A DNA stretch of 12,095 bases. Source: Lachnospiraceae bacterium. GTDB taxonomy: Bacteria > Bacillota_A > Clostridia > Lachnospirales > Lachnospiraceae. Shown here in pieces: positions 1 through 6,051 of the stretch. Where the stretch lies: positions 1 through 12,095 of the forward strand of contig JAFZKM010000326.1 in NCBI GenBank assembly GCA_017553665.1. Direction: 5' to 3'. Each line of letters opens with the position of its first letter. Positions within the stretch are counted from its first letter, which is position 1. The position numbers and the translations under genes were made by a program. The notes under the pieces were generated by a model that was given only the letters and a program-made list of their open reading frames with translations, searched no databases and was not told where the DNA came from.

Positions 1-189
1 ATTGCAGATCGTGCCGTCCTTAGCCGGCTTATCGGACTTTTTCTTGTATGTCAGGATATAATCGTCATTGCTCTTCCTGATGCGCAGCGTCGGACTCGTA
101 CACAGATATCCCTGCTCGATCTCGCGCTTCTCAAAGCTGCCCAAATCTCCGGGCAGATAATTTATCAATAGTTTTTTCTCTATCTCCAT
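1..189 (-). CDS. CYTH-domain (triphosphate tunnel) protein, 5' part only
   Basis: The first 63 codons of a minus-strand gene are visible; the rest lies beyond the left edge. The protein opens with MEIEKK, the ExExK signature (E2, E4, K6) of the CYTH / triphosphate tunnel metalloenzyme superfamily. It continues with the usual next strands: IEQGYL (24-29), LRIRK (35-39) and YILTYK (44-49). These supply the charged residues lining the tunnel that binds triphosphates with a divalent metal. Family members are inorganic triphosphatases, thiamine triphosphatases or class IV (CyaB) adenylate cyclases, so the substrate cannot be told from this fragment. The ATG at 189 is chosen because the signature begins there; a GGAAGGAG sequence at 204-211 lies 14 bases upstream, a longer spacing than usual. 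A promoter at 241-269 precedes it. Confidence 0.85.
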   Translation of the reverse strand, partial: MEIEKKLLINYLPGDLGSFEKREIEQGYLCTSPTLRIRKSNDDYILTYKKKSDKPAKDGTICN

Positions 190-240
190 GCTGTTGACGA
201 ATGCTCCTTCCGTGCTATGATGGATACATATTTCTTCTTT

Positions 241-269
241 ATTCTACATTTTCCGCAGCTTCTTTTCAA
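241..269 (-). promoter_or_regulatory. Sigma-A promoter of the CYTH gene
   Basis: Read on the minus strand, TTGAAA (269-264) and TAGAAT (246-241) are separated by exactly 17 bases. Each hexamer matches the consensus at five of six positions. Transcription would start near 234, giving a leader of about 45 bases before the ATG at 189. This is a sequence match only. Confidence 0.55.
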
Positions 270-342
270 TACAGGCAGAGCAGGGATTGTCAAAGCAGAT
301 AACGGGCCGGATTAACGCATACCGTCATCAGGGAGGCAGATT

Positions 343-894
343 TTGAACAAGGATACCGAAATAAAACATGAACTGAGCGGCGCAGATGATGAGAATTGGC
401 CCGCAGGCCTTATCGATATTACGGACAGGCTCGTCATACGCGAGTTTACTTTGGACGAGGCTGAACTCTGCCGTGATATCTACGCGAAATGCGGCTGCAT
501 GACAGATAAGGCTCCCGCCGCGCTCTCTCCCGAAGAATTCCTCGAGTTTCACCGCTCTTACATAAAATACCAGTACGGCTTTTACGGCTACGGCAATTTC
601 GGAATATTTTTAAAGGCCCCGGACTGTCGCAGCATTGAAGAATGCATACGCAGATCCGGGACCTGTATAGGTGTCGTCGGTATAATAAACGGTTCCGCCT
701 CACAGACGGGTGAATTAAGCTACGCGATCCTGCCCAAATACCAAAGGCAGGGCTATGCTTACGAGGCCTGTCTCGCAGCCCTCGAATACGGAAGGGAATG
801 CGGCTTCGAACGTTTTGAAGCGAAGATTGAGCCCTCAAATCTTCCCTCGCTGGAGCTTGCGAAGAAGCTCGGCGTGACCGTATCAGGCACGTGA
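343..894 (+). CDS. GNAT-family N-acetyltransferase (RimJ/RimL type)
   Basis: This 183-residue protein carries the layout of the RimJ/RimL branch of GNAT acetyltransferases, which move an acetyl group from acetyl-CoA to an amine. The opening strand TDRLVIREF (28-36) is typical. The acetyl-CoA pyrophosphate loop is YAILPKYQRQGYAYEA (127-142), with the R-Q-G-Y-A core at 135-139. The later helix NLPSLELAKKLG (166-177) matches family motif B. The substrate cannot be deduced. The start is TTG at 343, supported by GGGAGG (331-336) six bases upstream; no ATG lies nearby in frame. The chain stops six residues after KLG, while relatives usually continue with another strand, so the C-terminus may be trimmed. 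The tRNA promoter begins only 10 bases past the stop, with no terminator between. Confidence 0.85.
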   Translation: MNKDTEIKHELSGADDENWPAGLIDITDRLVIREFTLDEAELCRDIYAKCGCMTDKAPAALSPEEFLEFHRSYIKYQYGFYGYGNFGIFLKAPDCRSIEECIRRSGTCIGVVGIINGSASQTGELSYAILPKYQRQGYAYEACLAALEYGRECGFERFEAKIEPSNLPSLELAKKLGVTVSGT

Positions 895-904
895 TTATTT
901 ACTG

Positions 905-933
905 TTGACACTGACCGCAAAACGATGTATCAT
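905..933 (+). promoter_or_regulatory. Sigma-A promoter of tRNA-Thr
   Basis: A perfect TTGACA (905-910) and TATCAT (928-933, five of six) lie 17 bases apart. The predicted start near 940 places the tRNA about 26 bases into the transcript. The short leader holds a small hairpin, GTGAG (944-948) with CTCAC (956-960), which would be removed during 5' processing. Confidence 0.75.
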
Positions 934-965
934 AACTAATTGCGTGAGACATTTTCTCACTGTGC

Positions 966-1038
966 GCTGGGATAGCTCAGTCGGTAGAGCGATTGATTCG
1001 TAATCAATAGGTCGTGGGTTCAAGTCCCATTCTCAGCT
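966..1038 (+). tRNA. tRNA-Thr (anticodon CGT)
   Basis: The cloverleaf was folded by hand. The acceptor stem is GCTGGGA (966-972) with TCTCAGC (1031-1037), containing one G-T pair. The D stem is GCTC/GAGC (975-978, 987-990) and the D loop contains GG. The anticodon stem is ATTGA/TCAAT (992-996, 1004-1008) around the loop TTCGTAA, giving anticodon CGT (999-1001), which reads ACG threonine codons. The variable loop has 5 bases. The T stem is GTGGG/CCCAT with loop TTCAAGT. The discriminator base is T1038. The 3' CCA is not encoded (CAT follows), so it must be added after transcription. Confidence 0.95.
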
Positions 1039-1046
1039 CATCGGAT

Positions 1047-1079
1047 AAGCCTTGAAACAATCGGGTTTCAGGGCTTTTT
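1047..1079 (+). terminator. Intrinsic terminator after tRNA-Thr
   Basis: A 12-pair stem (1047-1058 with 1065-1076, one T-G wobble) closes a six-base loop AATCGG and runs into five T residues (1075-1079). It ends the tRNA transcript and separates it from the membrane-protein gene at 1151. Confidence 0.85.
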
Positions 1080-1150
1080 CCATATGCGGGGCAGACAGAA
1101 TCGTGTGAAGCACAAGCCGTGAATGACCGGAGCAAAGCGGAGGTAACAAT

Positions 1151-1888
1151 ATGCGCGAACTGAATGAAAAAGATAAAACTACTTTACAGGAAGATGCCGC
1201 CATCTACGGCAAAAGAGATGAACGGGGCGCCTTTGAAAAATTCAGATCACTGACCGGCGCAGCCAAATGGGAGTTCTTCAGGGACTATTTCCTCTGGAAG
1301 CTGGTCGCGATCGCTGCGGGTGTTGCAGCACTTGTGCTGCTCCTGGTCCAGATCCTTGGGCCGCAGGAAGAGATCGTATGCAATATCGCCGTCCTCGACG
1401 ATCCTTTTACGCAGGCGGCCTATGATATCTATGAGACAAAACTGAACGAGGCCTTCATCACCGATGAGAAACTGCAGCGCGTAACTCTTGACACAAGCTA
1501 CTATGTCACATCGGACGGCTACAATTCACGCACGAAGCTCATGACCTACATCGCTGCTTCCGAGATTGACTTCATGATCCTGCCCGTGGCTGAACTCACA
1601 GGCTATCTCGAGTCAGGCATGTTCGCCGACCTCGAGCCCCTGCTCTCCGCGGATACGCGCAACATGCTCGGCGAGCTCCTCACCTACAGACCAACCTATC
1701 ATGACGATGATGACCCTTCCGCAGGCCCCGCTGCCGACACGACCACCTGCTACGCGGTCAACATAACCGAAGCCCTCAATAAAATGAACGGCTACGATCT
1801 CATGACCCAATACTACATGGTATGCGTCGTGAACGCAAAGCACCCCGACAAATTCGAGACTGCGGTCTCACTGTTACTCACAAATTAA
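1151..1888 (+). CDS. Single-span membrane-anchored protein of unknown function
   Basis: I do not recognise a named family. The 245-residue protein has a charged cytoplasmic N-terminus (1-45), one hydrophobic span at about 48-69 rich in A, V and L, and then an extracytoplasmic domain of about 175 residues. With Lys and Arg before the span, an N-in/C-out orientation is expected. Parts of the outer domain, such as the stretch around YLESGMFADLEPLL (152-165), recall the lobes of family 1 solute-binding proteins. However, the domain is too short for a complete binding protein, and there is no lipobox or transporter nearby. An acidic patch DDDD sits at 185-188. The start ATG has GGAGG (1139-1143) seven bases upstream. 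I saw no convincing promoter. A short CCTGA/TCAGG hairpin (1893-1908) follows the stop but lacks a T-run. Confidence 0.75.
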   Translation: MRELNEKDKTTLQEDAAIYGKRDERGAFEKFRSLTGAAKWEFFRDYFLWKLVAIAAGVAALVLLLVQILGPQEEIVCNIAVLDDPFTQAAYDIYETKLNEAFITDEKLQRVTLDTSYYVTSDGYNSRTKLMTYIAASEIDFMILPVAELTGYLESGMFADLEPLLSADTRNMLGELLTYRPTYHDDDDPSAGPAADTTTCYAVNITEALNKMNGYDLMTQYYMVCVVNAKHPDKFETAVSLLLTN

Positions 1889-1936
1889 TCATCCTGAGCA
1901 AGTTCAGGTCTATATGCAAACATTCTGTAAACAGTC

Positions 1937-2123
1937 CGGACTGTGTGTCAGGGTTGTCGTAAAACAATCAGGGAGCGACTGAATCGGGCAAGCACTGTGC
2001 ACGTTCGAAGGCGACAAATCTTCTTTCGTCGCCGGGAGAACGTGACAATTAGTGCGTAGCCCGATGAAGGTAGCCGACCGGGTTTTACGACTCCGTGACA
2101 CACAGTCCGAACGTCACTTTTTT
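1937..2123 (+). ncRNA. Putative structured non-coding RNA (raiA-type is a hypothesis)
   Basis: This protein-free stretch holds nested inverted repeats. The outer stem is 14 perfect pairs (1937-1950 with 2096-2109), followed by an asymmetric internal loop and a 10-pair stem (1956-1965 with 2082-2091). Inside is a junction with one small hairpin on each side: TCAG/CTGA (1968-1971, 1979-1982) and GGT/ACC (2069-2071, 2077-2079). The central arm is ATCGGGC/GCCCGAT (1983-1989, 2059-2065), GCACT/AGTGC (1992-1996, 2051-2055), CACGTTC/GAACGTG (2000-2006, 2038-2044) and GGCGAC/GTCGCC (2010-2015, 2028-2033). The plus strand is favoured because T6 (2118-2123) follows and GTGAC (2095-2099) can pair with GTCAC (2113-2117) to form a terminator-like hairpin. 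Size and branching fit a highly structured RNA; the raiA class of Firmicutes is a guess from memory. A foldback mobile element is the main alternative. Confidence 0.55.
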
Positions 2124-3357
2124 ATCTTCCTATTTCCTTGCTCACTCTCTCGAACAGGCTCACAAAATCGATCGGCCTTGAGAACAGCGCCGTGAAATTG
2201 TACTTGTAAGCCTTCTTTATCTCCGTACCTGAAGCGTCCGCGGTAAGCGCGAATATCGGAACGGTCTCGCCGTCCTCCTTACCGCTGATGCGGATGCATT
2301 TCGCTACTGAGAATCCGTCTATCTCATCCAGCACGGTATCGGCCATCACCAGATCGTAGGTCTTCGCGGGATGCGCGATGAACTCGATGACTGCGGACTT
2401 TCCGTCGCTGCAGGAATCGACCTCGGCCCCCATGGCGGTGAACATATTGCGGATGACTTCATGGCTGAGCTTATTGCCCTCCGCGAGCAGTATCCTCTTG
2501 CCCGTGAAATCGTAAATCTCCTCATAGCGTCCGCTGAAAGGCTTTATCGTATTCGATACATAGGCAAAGCCCTCGGGAACGAAAATATCATCCAGCCCTT
2601 CCTCGGAAGACTTTTTGTCATAGTCGTACTGCCGTCCGTAGCTGATCTCGTTGATCGGTTTGTCATGGAATTCGAAGACGGGCAGCTCAAGCTCCTCATC
2701 CTCGGTAATGAGACTCTTCAACGCACGGTTCATCGACACCGCTTCGCTCTCGATCATCGCGAAACGCTCTGCCGATGCGTCGGTATCTGTCGAATCGTTC
2801 TTCGCGAGCGCGGCCATGCTGATGATGCCGGCGAGCGGCGATCTGACGCGGTCCGTAACCTCTTTGATCAGGCGAGTCTGCTCACTGAACAGCTTTCTCT
2901 GCTCCTCAAGCGCGTCGACCAGCTCCTGCTTATATTTCAGATCCGCGGCGGCCTCGTCATCCAGCCTTCTGAAGCACGAAAAGAACTTGATCTCGTCTCC
3001 GGGCTGCTTCGTGGGTACGATGTTCTTGACCTTTACCCAGGCGTATTCGCCGTTCTCGACGCGAATGCGGAAGTTCAGCTTCGTGACATTGATATCGTCA
3101 AGGATCCTTCGCGCGATCCCCTCAAGATCGAAGAAATCCGCGAAAGCCTTCTTGTCGTCGGGGTGCACGAGCTTCTCCGCGAGGATCATGACCTCGATCC
3201 CCGCGAAGCCCTTGACCGGCCATCTCCCCCTGTTGTGTTCCATCAGGGTTTCAAAAGCTCCGGTCTGCAGGTCCACCTCGAATATCTCGTCGTAGTAATC
3301 ACGCCACACCTGAAGCAGCTGCCGCAGTATAGGTTCGTTGTTGTCGTTGTTCGCCAT
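2122..3357 (-). CDS. PAS domain / degenerate histidine-kinase helix / degenerate receiver protein
   Basis: This 411-residue soluble protein has three parts. A PAS-like sensor fold occupies about 10-135. A coiled DHp-like helix pair (about 140-215) contains VTDRVRSPLAGI (167-178). A receiver-like domain spans 287-411. In the helix motif the phospho-accepting His of S-H-E-L-R-T-P-L is Asp169, and no HATPase domain follows. In the receiver, the paired acids of the first loop read A-E-G-N (292-295), so one acid is Gly; the phosphorylation-site Asp340 and Thr372 remain, but the conserved Lys before Pro is Arg394. The protein therefore probably cannot autophosphorylate and may not sustain receiver phosphorylation. 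I prefer the ATG at 3357, with GGAG six bases upstream, over an in-frame TTG at 3369. It follows htpG by 24 bases, so both genes are likely co-transcribed. Confidence 0.8.
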   Translation of the reverse strand: MANNDNNEPILRQLLQVWRDYYDEIFEVDLQTGAFETLMEHNRGRWPVKGFAGIEVMILAEKLVHPDDKKAFADFFDLEGIARRILDDINVTKLNFRIRVENGEYAWVKVKNIVPTKQPGDEIKFFSCFRRLDDEAAADLKYKQELVDALEEQRKLFSEQTRLIKEVTDRVRSPLAGIISMAALAKNDSTDTDASAERFAMIESEAVSMNRALKSLITEDEELELPVFEFHDKPINEISYGRQYDYDKKSSEEGLDDIFVPEGFAYVSNTIKPFSGRYEEIYDFTGKRILLAEGNKLSHEVIRNMFTAMGAEVDSCSDGKSAVIEFIAHPAKTYDLVMADTVLDEIDGFSVAKCIRISGKEDGETVPIFALTADASGTEIKKAYKYNFTALFSRPIDFVSLFERVSKEIGR

Positions 3358-3381
3358 CTGAAACTCCAATCCGTAAAACCG

Positions 3382-5409
3382 TTATTTGGAGATCATCTCC
3401 ATGATCTCATTGCTTCTTTCGATGAATGCCGTCATGGCTTCGGGCGCGAGAGGCTTGTGTGAAAGCATCGCAAGGTCGTAGAGCTGCGCGACGATGAGCT
3501 CGACCTTATGGCCCTTCTTATGCTCGGTCAGGTACCTGACAAGCTGGTTGCTGCTGTTAAGCGTAAGAGTCTCCTGTCCGCCGAACATGTCGGGATCCAT
3601 TCCGGGCATGCTGTACATCTTCATCATGTCGGACATACGACGGCTCTCCTCGCCGAGAGTGATGACCGAAGAAATCTTCTCGCTCTTAAGCTTCTCAACC
3701 TTTACCTCGAGCTTATCCTTGCCCAGAACCTTGCGGAACAGGCTCTCCAGTTCCTTCTGCTCGTCCTCGAGGGCTTTCTTCTCGTCCTCGGTGACCTCGC
3801 CCTTGATGCTGTCCGAAACATCGGAGTCAATGCGCAGGAACGCTATCTTATCATTATCCTGCTCCAGCTGCTGAATGAAGGGCTGGTCAATGTTGTGCGA
3901 AAGGATAACGGCGTTCAGCTTCTCTGCCCTGAACATGTTAATGTACTGGCTCTGCTGCTTCTCGTCGGTCACATAGTAGACCTTATCCTTAACGGGCTCT
4001 GCGTCGGGCTGCCCTTCAGCCTTCTCCGCAGCTTCCTCGCTCTCGGCTTTAGCCACGGTATCGGCAGCGGAATCCTCTTTCTTCTCTTCCGCGTCCTCAC
4101 CCTTGGTGGCCTTTAAGTACTCCTCAAGAGTCAGATATTTGCCGTCGAGATCCTTATAGATCACGTAATACCTGATCTTCTCATTGAATTTGACGTCCTT
4201 TAAGCAACCGTACTTGATGAAGGGACTGATATCGTCCCAGTATTTCTCGTAATTCTCACGGTCGGTCTTGAACATGCCCGAAAGTTTATCCGCAACCTTC
4301 TTCGTGATATAGTCGTTAATCTTGCGCACAAAGCCGTCATTCTGAAGCGCGCTTCTCGAAACGTTAAGAGGCAGGTCGGGGCAGTCGATGACGCCCTTTA
4401 AGAGCATCAGGAACTCAGGGATGACCTCTTTGATGTTATCGGCAATGAATACCTGGTTCGAGTAAAGCTTTATAACTCCCTCAATGCTCTCGTACTCAAT
4501 ATTGATCTTCGGGAAGTAAAGGATACCCTTGAGGTTGAACGGATAGTCCATGTTCAGGTGGATCCAGAACAGAGGCTCCCTGTAATCGTGGAATACCTTG
4601 CGGTAGAAGTCCTTATACTCCTCCTCGGTGCAGTCGTTGGGATGCTTTGTCCAGAGCGGAGCGGTCTCGTTGATGGGCTTCGGTCCCTTCTTCTCCTGCT
4701 CCCCGCCTTCAGACTCGGCAGCTTCGCCTTTTTCATTGACCTCGGCGTCGATCACTTCGTCCTTCTTCGGTTCTTCCTTCGCGTCAACGTTCCTGAAATA
4801 GATCGGAACGGGCATGAACGAGCAGTATTTGTCCAGAACTTCCTTCGCCCTGTACTCGTTCGCGAATTCATAACTGTCCTCGTTCAGGTAAAGGGTGATC
4901 TCGGTACCGCGCTCGGTCTTGTCGCCCTCATCCATCTCGAACTCCATGCCCTCTTCCGAAGACCAGAATACGGGCTTCGCGTCCTTCTGATAGGAAAGCG
5001 AGGAAATGGTCACTCTGTGCGCTACCATGAACGCCGAGTAGAAGCCGAGTCCGAAGTGTCCGATGATCTGGTCATCGTTCGCCTTATCCTTGTACTTCTC
5101 AAGGAAATCGGCCGCGCCGGAGAACGCGATCTGGTTAATGTATTCCTTAACCTCGTCCGCTGTCATACCGATACCGTTATCTCTGATAACGATCGTCTTC
5201 TCCTCGGGAGAAACCTCAACGTCGATCCTGTACTCCTCGCCGTCCTTCTCCTCGAACTCGCCTATCATGGCCAGTTTCTTAAGCTTTGTGATCGCGTCGC
5301 TGCCGTTCGAGATCAGCTCGCGGTAGAATATGTCGTGATCGGAATAAAGCCATTTTTTGATAATGGGGAATATGTTCTCCGAATTGATTGAAAGATTACC
5401 TTTTTCCAT
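3382..5409 (-). CDS. htpG: Molecular chaperone HtpG (bacterial Hsp90)
   Basis: HtpG is the cytosolic ATP-driven Hsp90 chaperone dimer. The 675-residue product shows the GHKL ATPase motifs: E31/N35/D38 in RELISNGSDA, DNGIGM (77-82), GHFGLGFYSAF (117-127) and GTEITLYL (168-175). The middle domain carries the catalytic Arg352 in LNVSRSALQ. The length exceeds the usual bacterial 620-640 residues because of two acidic, low-complexity insertions: about 209-245 between the N and middle domains, like the charged linker of eukaryotic Hsp90, and about 437-474 later in the middle domain. The start MEKGNLSINSENIFP is the family N-terminus; the ATG at 5409 has only a weak purine-rich site. An in-frame ATG at 5430 is less likely. 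A CIRCE operator and promoter lie upstream, and the PAS/receiver gene follows at once. Confidence 0.97.
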   Translation of the reverse strand: MEKGNLSINSENIFPIIKKWLYSDHDIFYRELISNGSDAITKLKKLAMIGEFEEKDGEEYRIDVEVSPEEKTIVIRDNGIGMTADEVKEYINQIAFSGAADFLEKYKDKANDDQIIGHFGLGFYSAFMVAHRVTISSLSYQKDAKPVFWSSEEGMEFEMDEGDKTERGTEITLYLNEDSYEFANEYRAKEVLDKYCSFMPVPIYFRNVDAKEEPKKDEVIDAEVNEKGEAAESEGGEQEKKGPKPINETAPLWTKHPNDCTEEEYKDFYRKVFHDYREPLFWIHLNMDYPFNLKGILYFPKINIEYESIEGVIKLYSNQVFIADNIKEVIPEFLMLLKGVIDCPDLPLNVSRSALQNDGFVRKINDYITKKVADKLSGMFKTDRENYEKYWDDISPFIKYGCLKDVKFNEKIRYYVIYKDLDGKYLTLEEYLKATKGEDAEEKKEDSAADTVAKAESEEAAEKAEGQPDAEPVKDKVYYVTDEKQQSQYINMFRAEKLNAVILSHNIDQPFIQQLEQDNDKIAFLRIDSDVSDSIKGEVTEDEKKALEDEQKELESLFRKVLGKDKLEVKVEKLKSEKISSVITLGEESRRMSDMMKMYSMPGMDPDMFGGQETLTLNSSNQLVRYLTEHKKGHKVELIVAQLYDLAMLSHKPLAPEAMTAFIERSNEIMEMISK

Positions 5410-5424
5410 GGTTTTCGTTCTTTG

Positions 5425-5492
5425 CGGCATCCGGTTGGATTTAGCGCTCAGGCTACGGATGCCGTGCGAAGTCTTCTTATATCGGCTTCGCA
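5425..5492 (-). promoter_or_regulatory. Two hairpins in the htpG mRNA leader
   Basis: Between the predicted transcription start (near 5497) and the htpG ATG lie two perfect inverted repeats. The promoter-proximal one is TGCGAAG/CTTCGCA (5465-5471 with 5486-5492, 14-base loop). The start-proximal one is nine pairs (5425-5433 with 5456-5464, 22-base loop) and buries the alternative ATG at 5430. They could stabilise the mRNA or tune translation. I do not see the pattern of a known RNA thermometer class. Confidence 0.45.
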
Positions 5493-5503
5493 TTTCTGAT
5501 TCA

Positions 5504-5532
5504 ATAATAGTCCGTTCCAAAAGCATTGTCAA
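5504..5532 (-). promoter_or_regulatory. Sigma-A promoter of htpG
   Basis: On the minus strand a perfect TTGACA (5532-5527) and TATTAT (5509-5504, five of six) are separated by 17 bases. The start would be near 5497, giving a leader of about 88 bases. The CIRCE operator lies only six bases upstream of the -35 hexamer. Confidence 0.8.
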
Positions 5533-5538
5533 TCAAAA

Positions 5539-5565
5539 TTAGCACTCAAACGCGTCGAGTGCTAA
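5539..5565 (-). promoter_or_regulatory. CIRCE operator (HrcA binding site)
   Basis: The sequence is TTAGCACTC, nine spacer bases, then GAGTGCTAA: a perfect match to the CIRCE consensus, with all 18 arm positions conserved. In Firmicutes the HrcA repressor binds it and typically represses groESL and dnaK until heat stress. Here it abuts the -35 element of the htpG promoter on its upstream side, so htpG, and probably the PAS/receiver gene after it, should belong to the HrcA regulon. The repeat also lies within possible read-through from the operon upstream. Confidence 0.95.
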
Positions 5566-5570
5566 CATTT

Positions 5571-5585
5571 AATAAACAGTTTATT
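5571..5585. repeat. AT-rich 7-base inverted repeat beside CIRCE
   Basis: AATAAAC and GTTTATT are perfect reverse complements that share or flank a single central base (5571-5585). The repeat lies six bases from the CIRCE operator, between the end of the DUF5721-like gene and the htpG promoter. It may be an upstream promoter (UP-like) element or chance AT-richness. It is too weak to be a terminator on the minus strand. Confidence 0.3.
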
Positions 5586-5605
5586 TTTTGTTTAGAACAG
5601 ACCGC

Positions 5606-6046
5606 CTACATCTCCTCGAACTCGATCCCGTTCCTGGTGAGGAACCCGCGCATATTGTCGTCCCATTCCTTCTCTCCTGTCTTGTCGAGAGTGAATACGG
5701 TATGGGAAATACCGGTCACGAGCAGCAGATTGTTATTGTCAAAGCGGATGTTGAGCAGATAGGTCAGGTCGCCCTGCCCGGGCTTCTTAAGCACGAGCTT
5801 CATCGAGACCGGAAGCCTCTTTCCCTTGATCATCTGAGTCACGATGGGCTTCGTCTGCTCCCAGCTCTGGAACGCGTTTCCGGGCTTCTCGTCATCGCCG
5901 AAGAACGCCGCGTTGATCTGCCCGTCGATATGGTAATCCACGGCCACGCTGATATCGCCCTCGACAAAGCTGAAATTGTCGAAAGCCGTTCCGCCAAAAA
6001 GCAGCGACATGAAATTCTTAATATCCGTGACATGGAGTGCGATCAT
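5606..6046 (-). CDS. Small conserved protein resembling the DUF5721 family
   Basis: This 146-residue soluble protein begins MIALHVTDIKNFMSLLF and carries IDGQIN at about 40-45, a pattern I associate from memory with DUF5721, a family of unknown function common in Lachnospiraceae. No catalytic motif, membrane span or cysteine cluster is visible, and alternating hydrophobic residues in the second half suggest mostly beta strands. The ATG at 6046 lies five bases after the stop of the GlgX-like gene. Its purine-rich ribosome site (AAGGATAAGG) overlaps that gene's end, which points to translational coupling. It is the last gene of the ABC-F operon; about 40 bases downstream sits the CIRCE site of htpG, with no clear terminator in between. 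The family name is a recollection, not a search result. Confidence 0.75.
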   Translation of the reverse strand: MIALHVTDIKNFMSLLFGGTAFDNFSFVEGDISVAVDYHIDGQINAAFFGDDEKPGNAFQSWEQTKPIVTQMIKGKRLPVSMKLVLKKPGQGDLTYLLNIRFDNNNLLLVTGISHTVFTLDKTGEKEWDDNMRGFLTRNGIEFEEM

Positions 6047-6051
6047 ATGCC

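Noticed and set aside
287..315. TTGTCA-17-GATTAA as the promoter of the acetyltransferase gene
   Set aside because: The -10 matches only three of six positions; too weak to list as a feature.
1910..2101. 63-codon minus-strand open frame
   Set aside because: It lies entirely within the structured-RNA region, so its composition is set by the stems; it has no recognisable domain.
1937..2109. Integron attC site or retron msr-msd
   Set aside because: No integrase or reverse transcriptase is present, and the ends lack the attC core triplets.
2371..3462. 363-codon plus-strand open frame opposite the PAS/receiver gene
   Set aside because: It is the antisense frame of a recognisable protein and also overlaps the end of htpG; the product matches no family and the length follows from codon bias on the other strand.
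5410..5532. N-terminal extension of HtpG to an ATG at 5532
   Set aside because: It would start inside the -35 element and run through the promoter; the family N-terminus begins at 5409.
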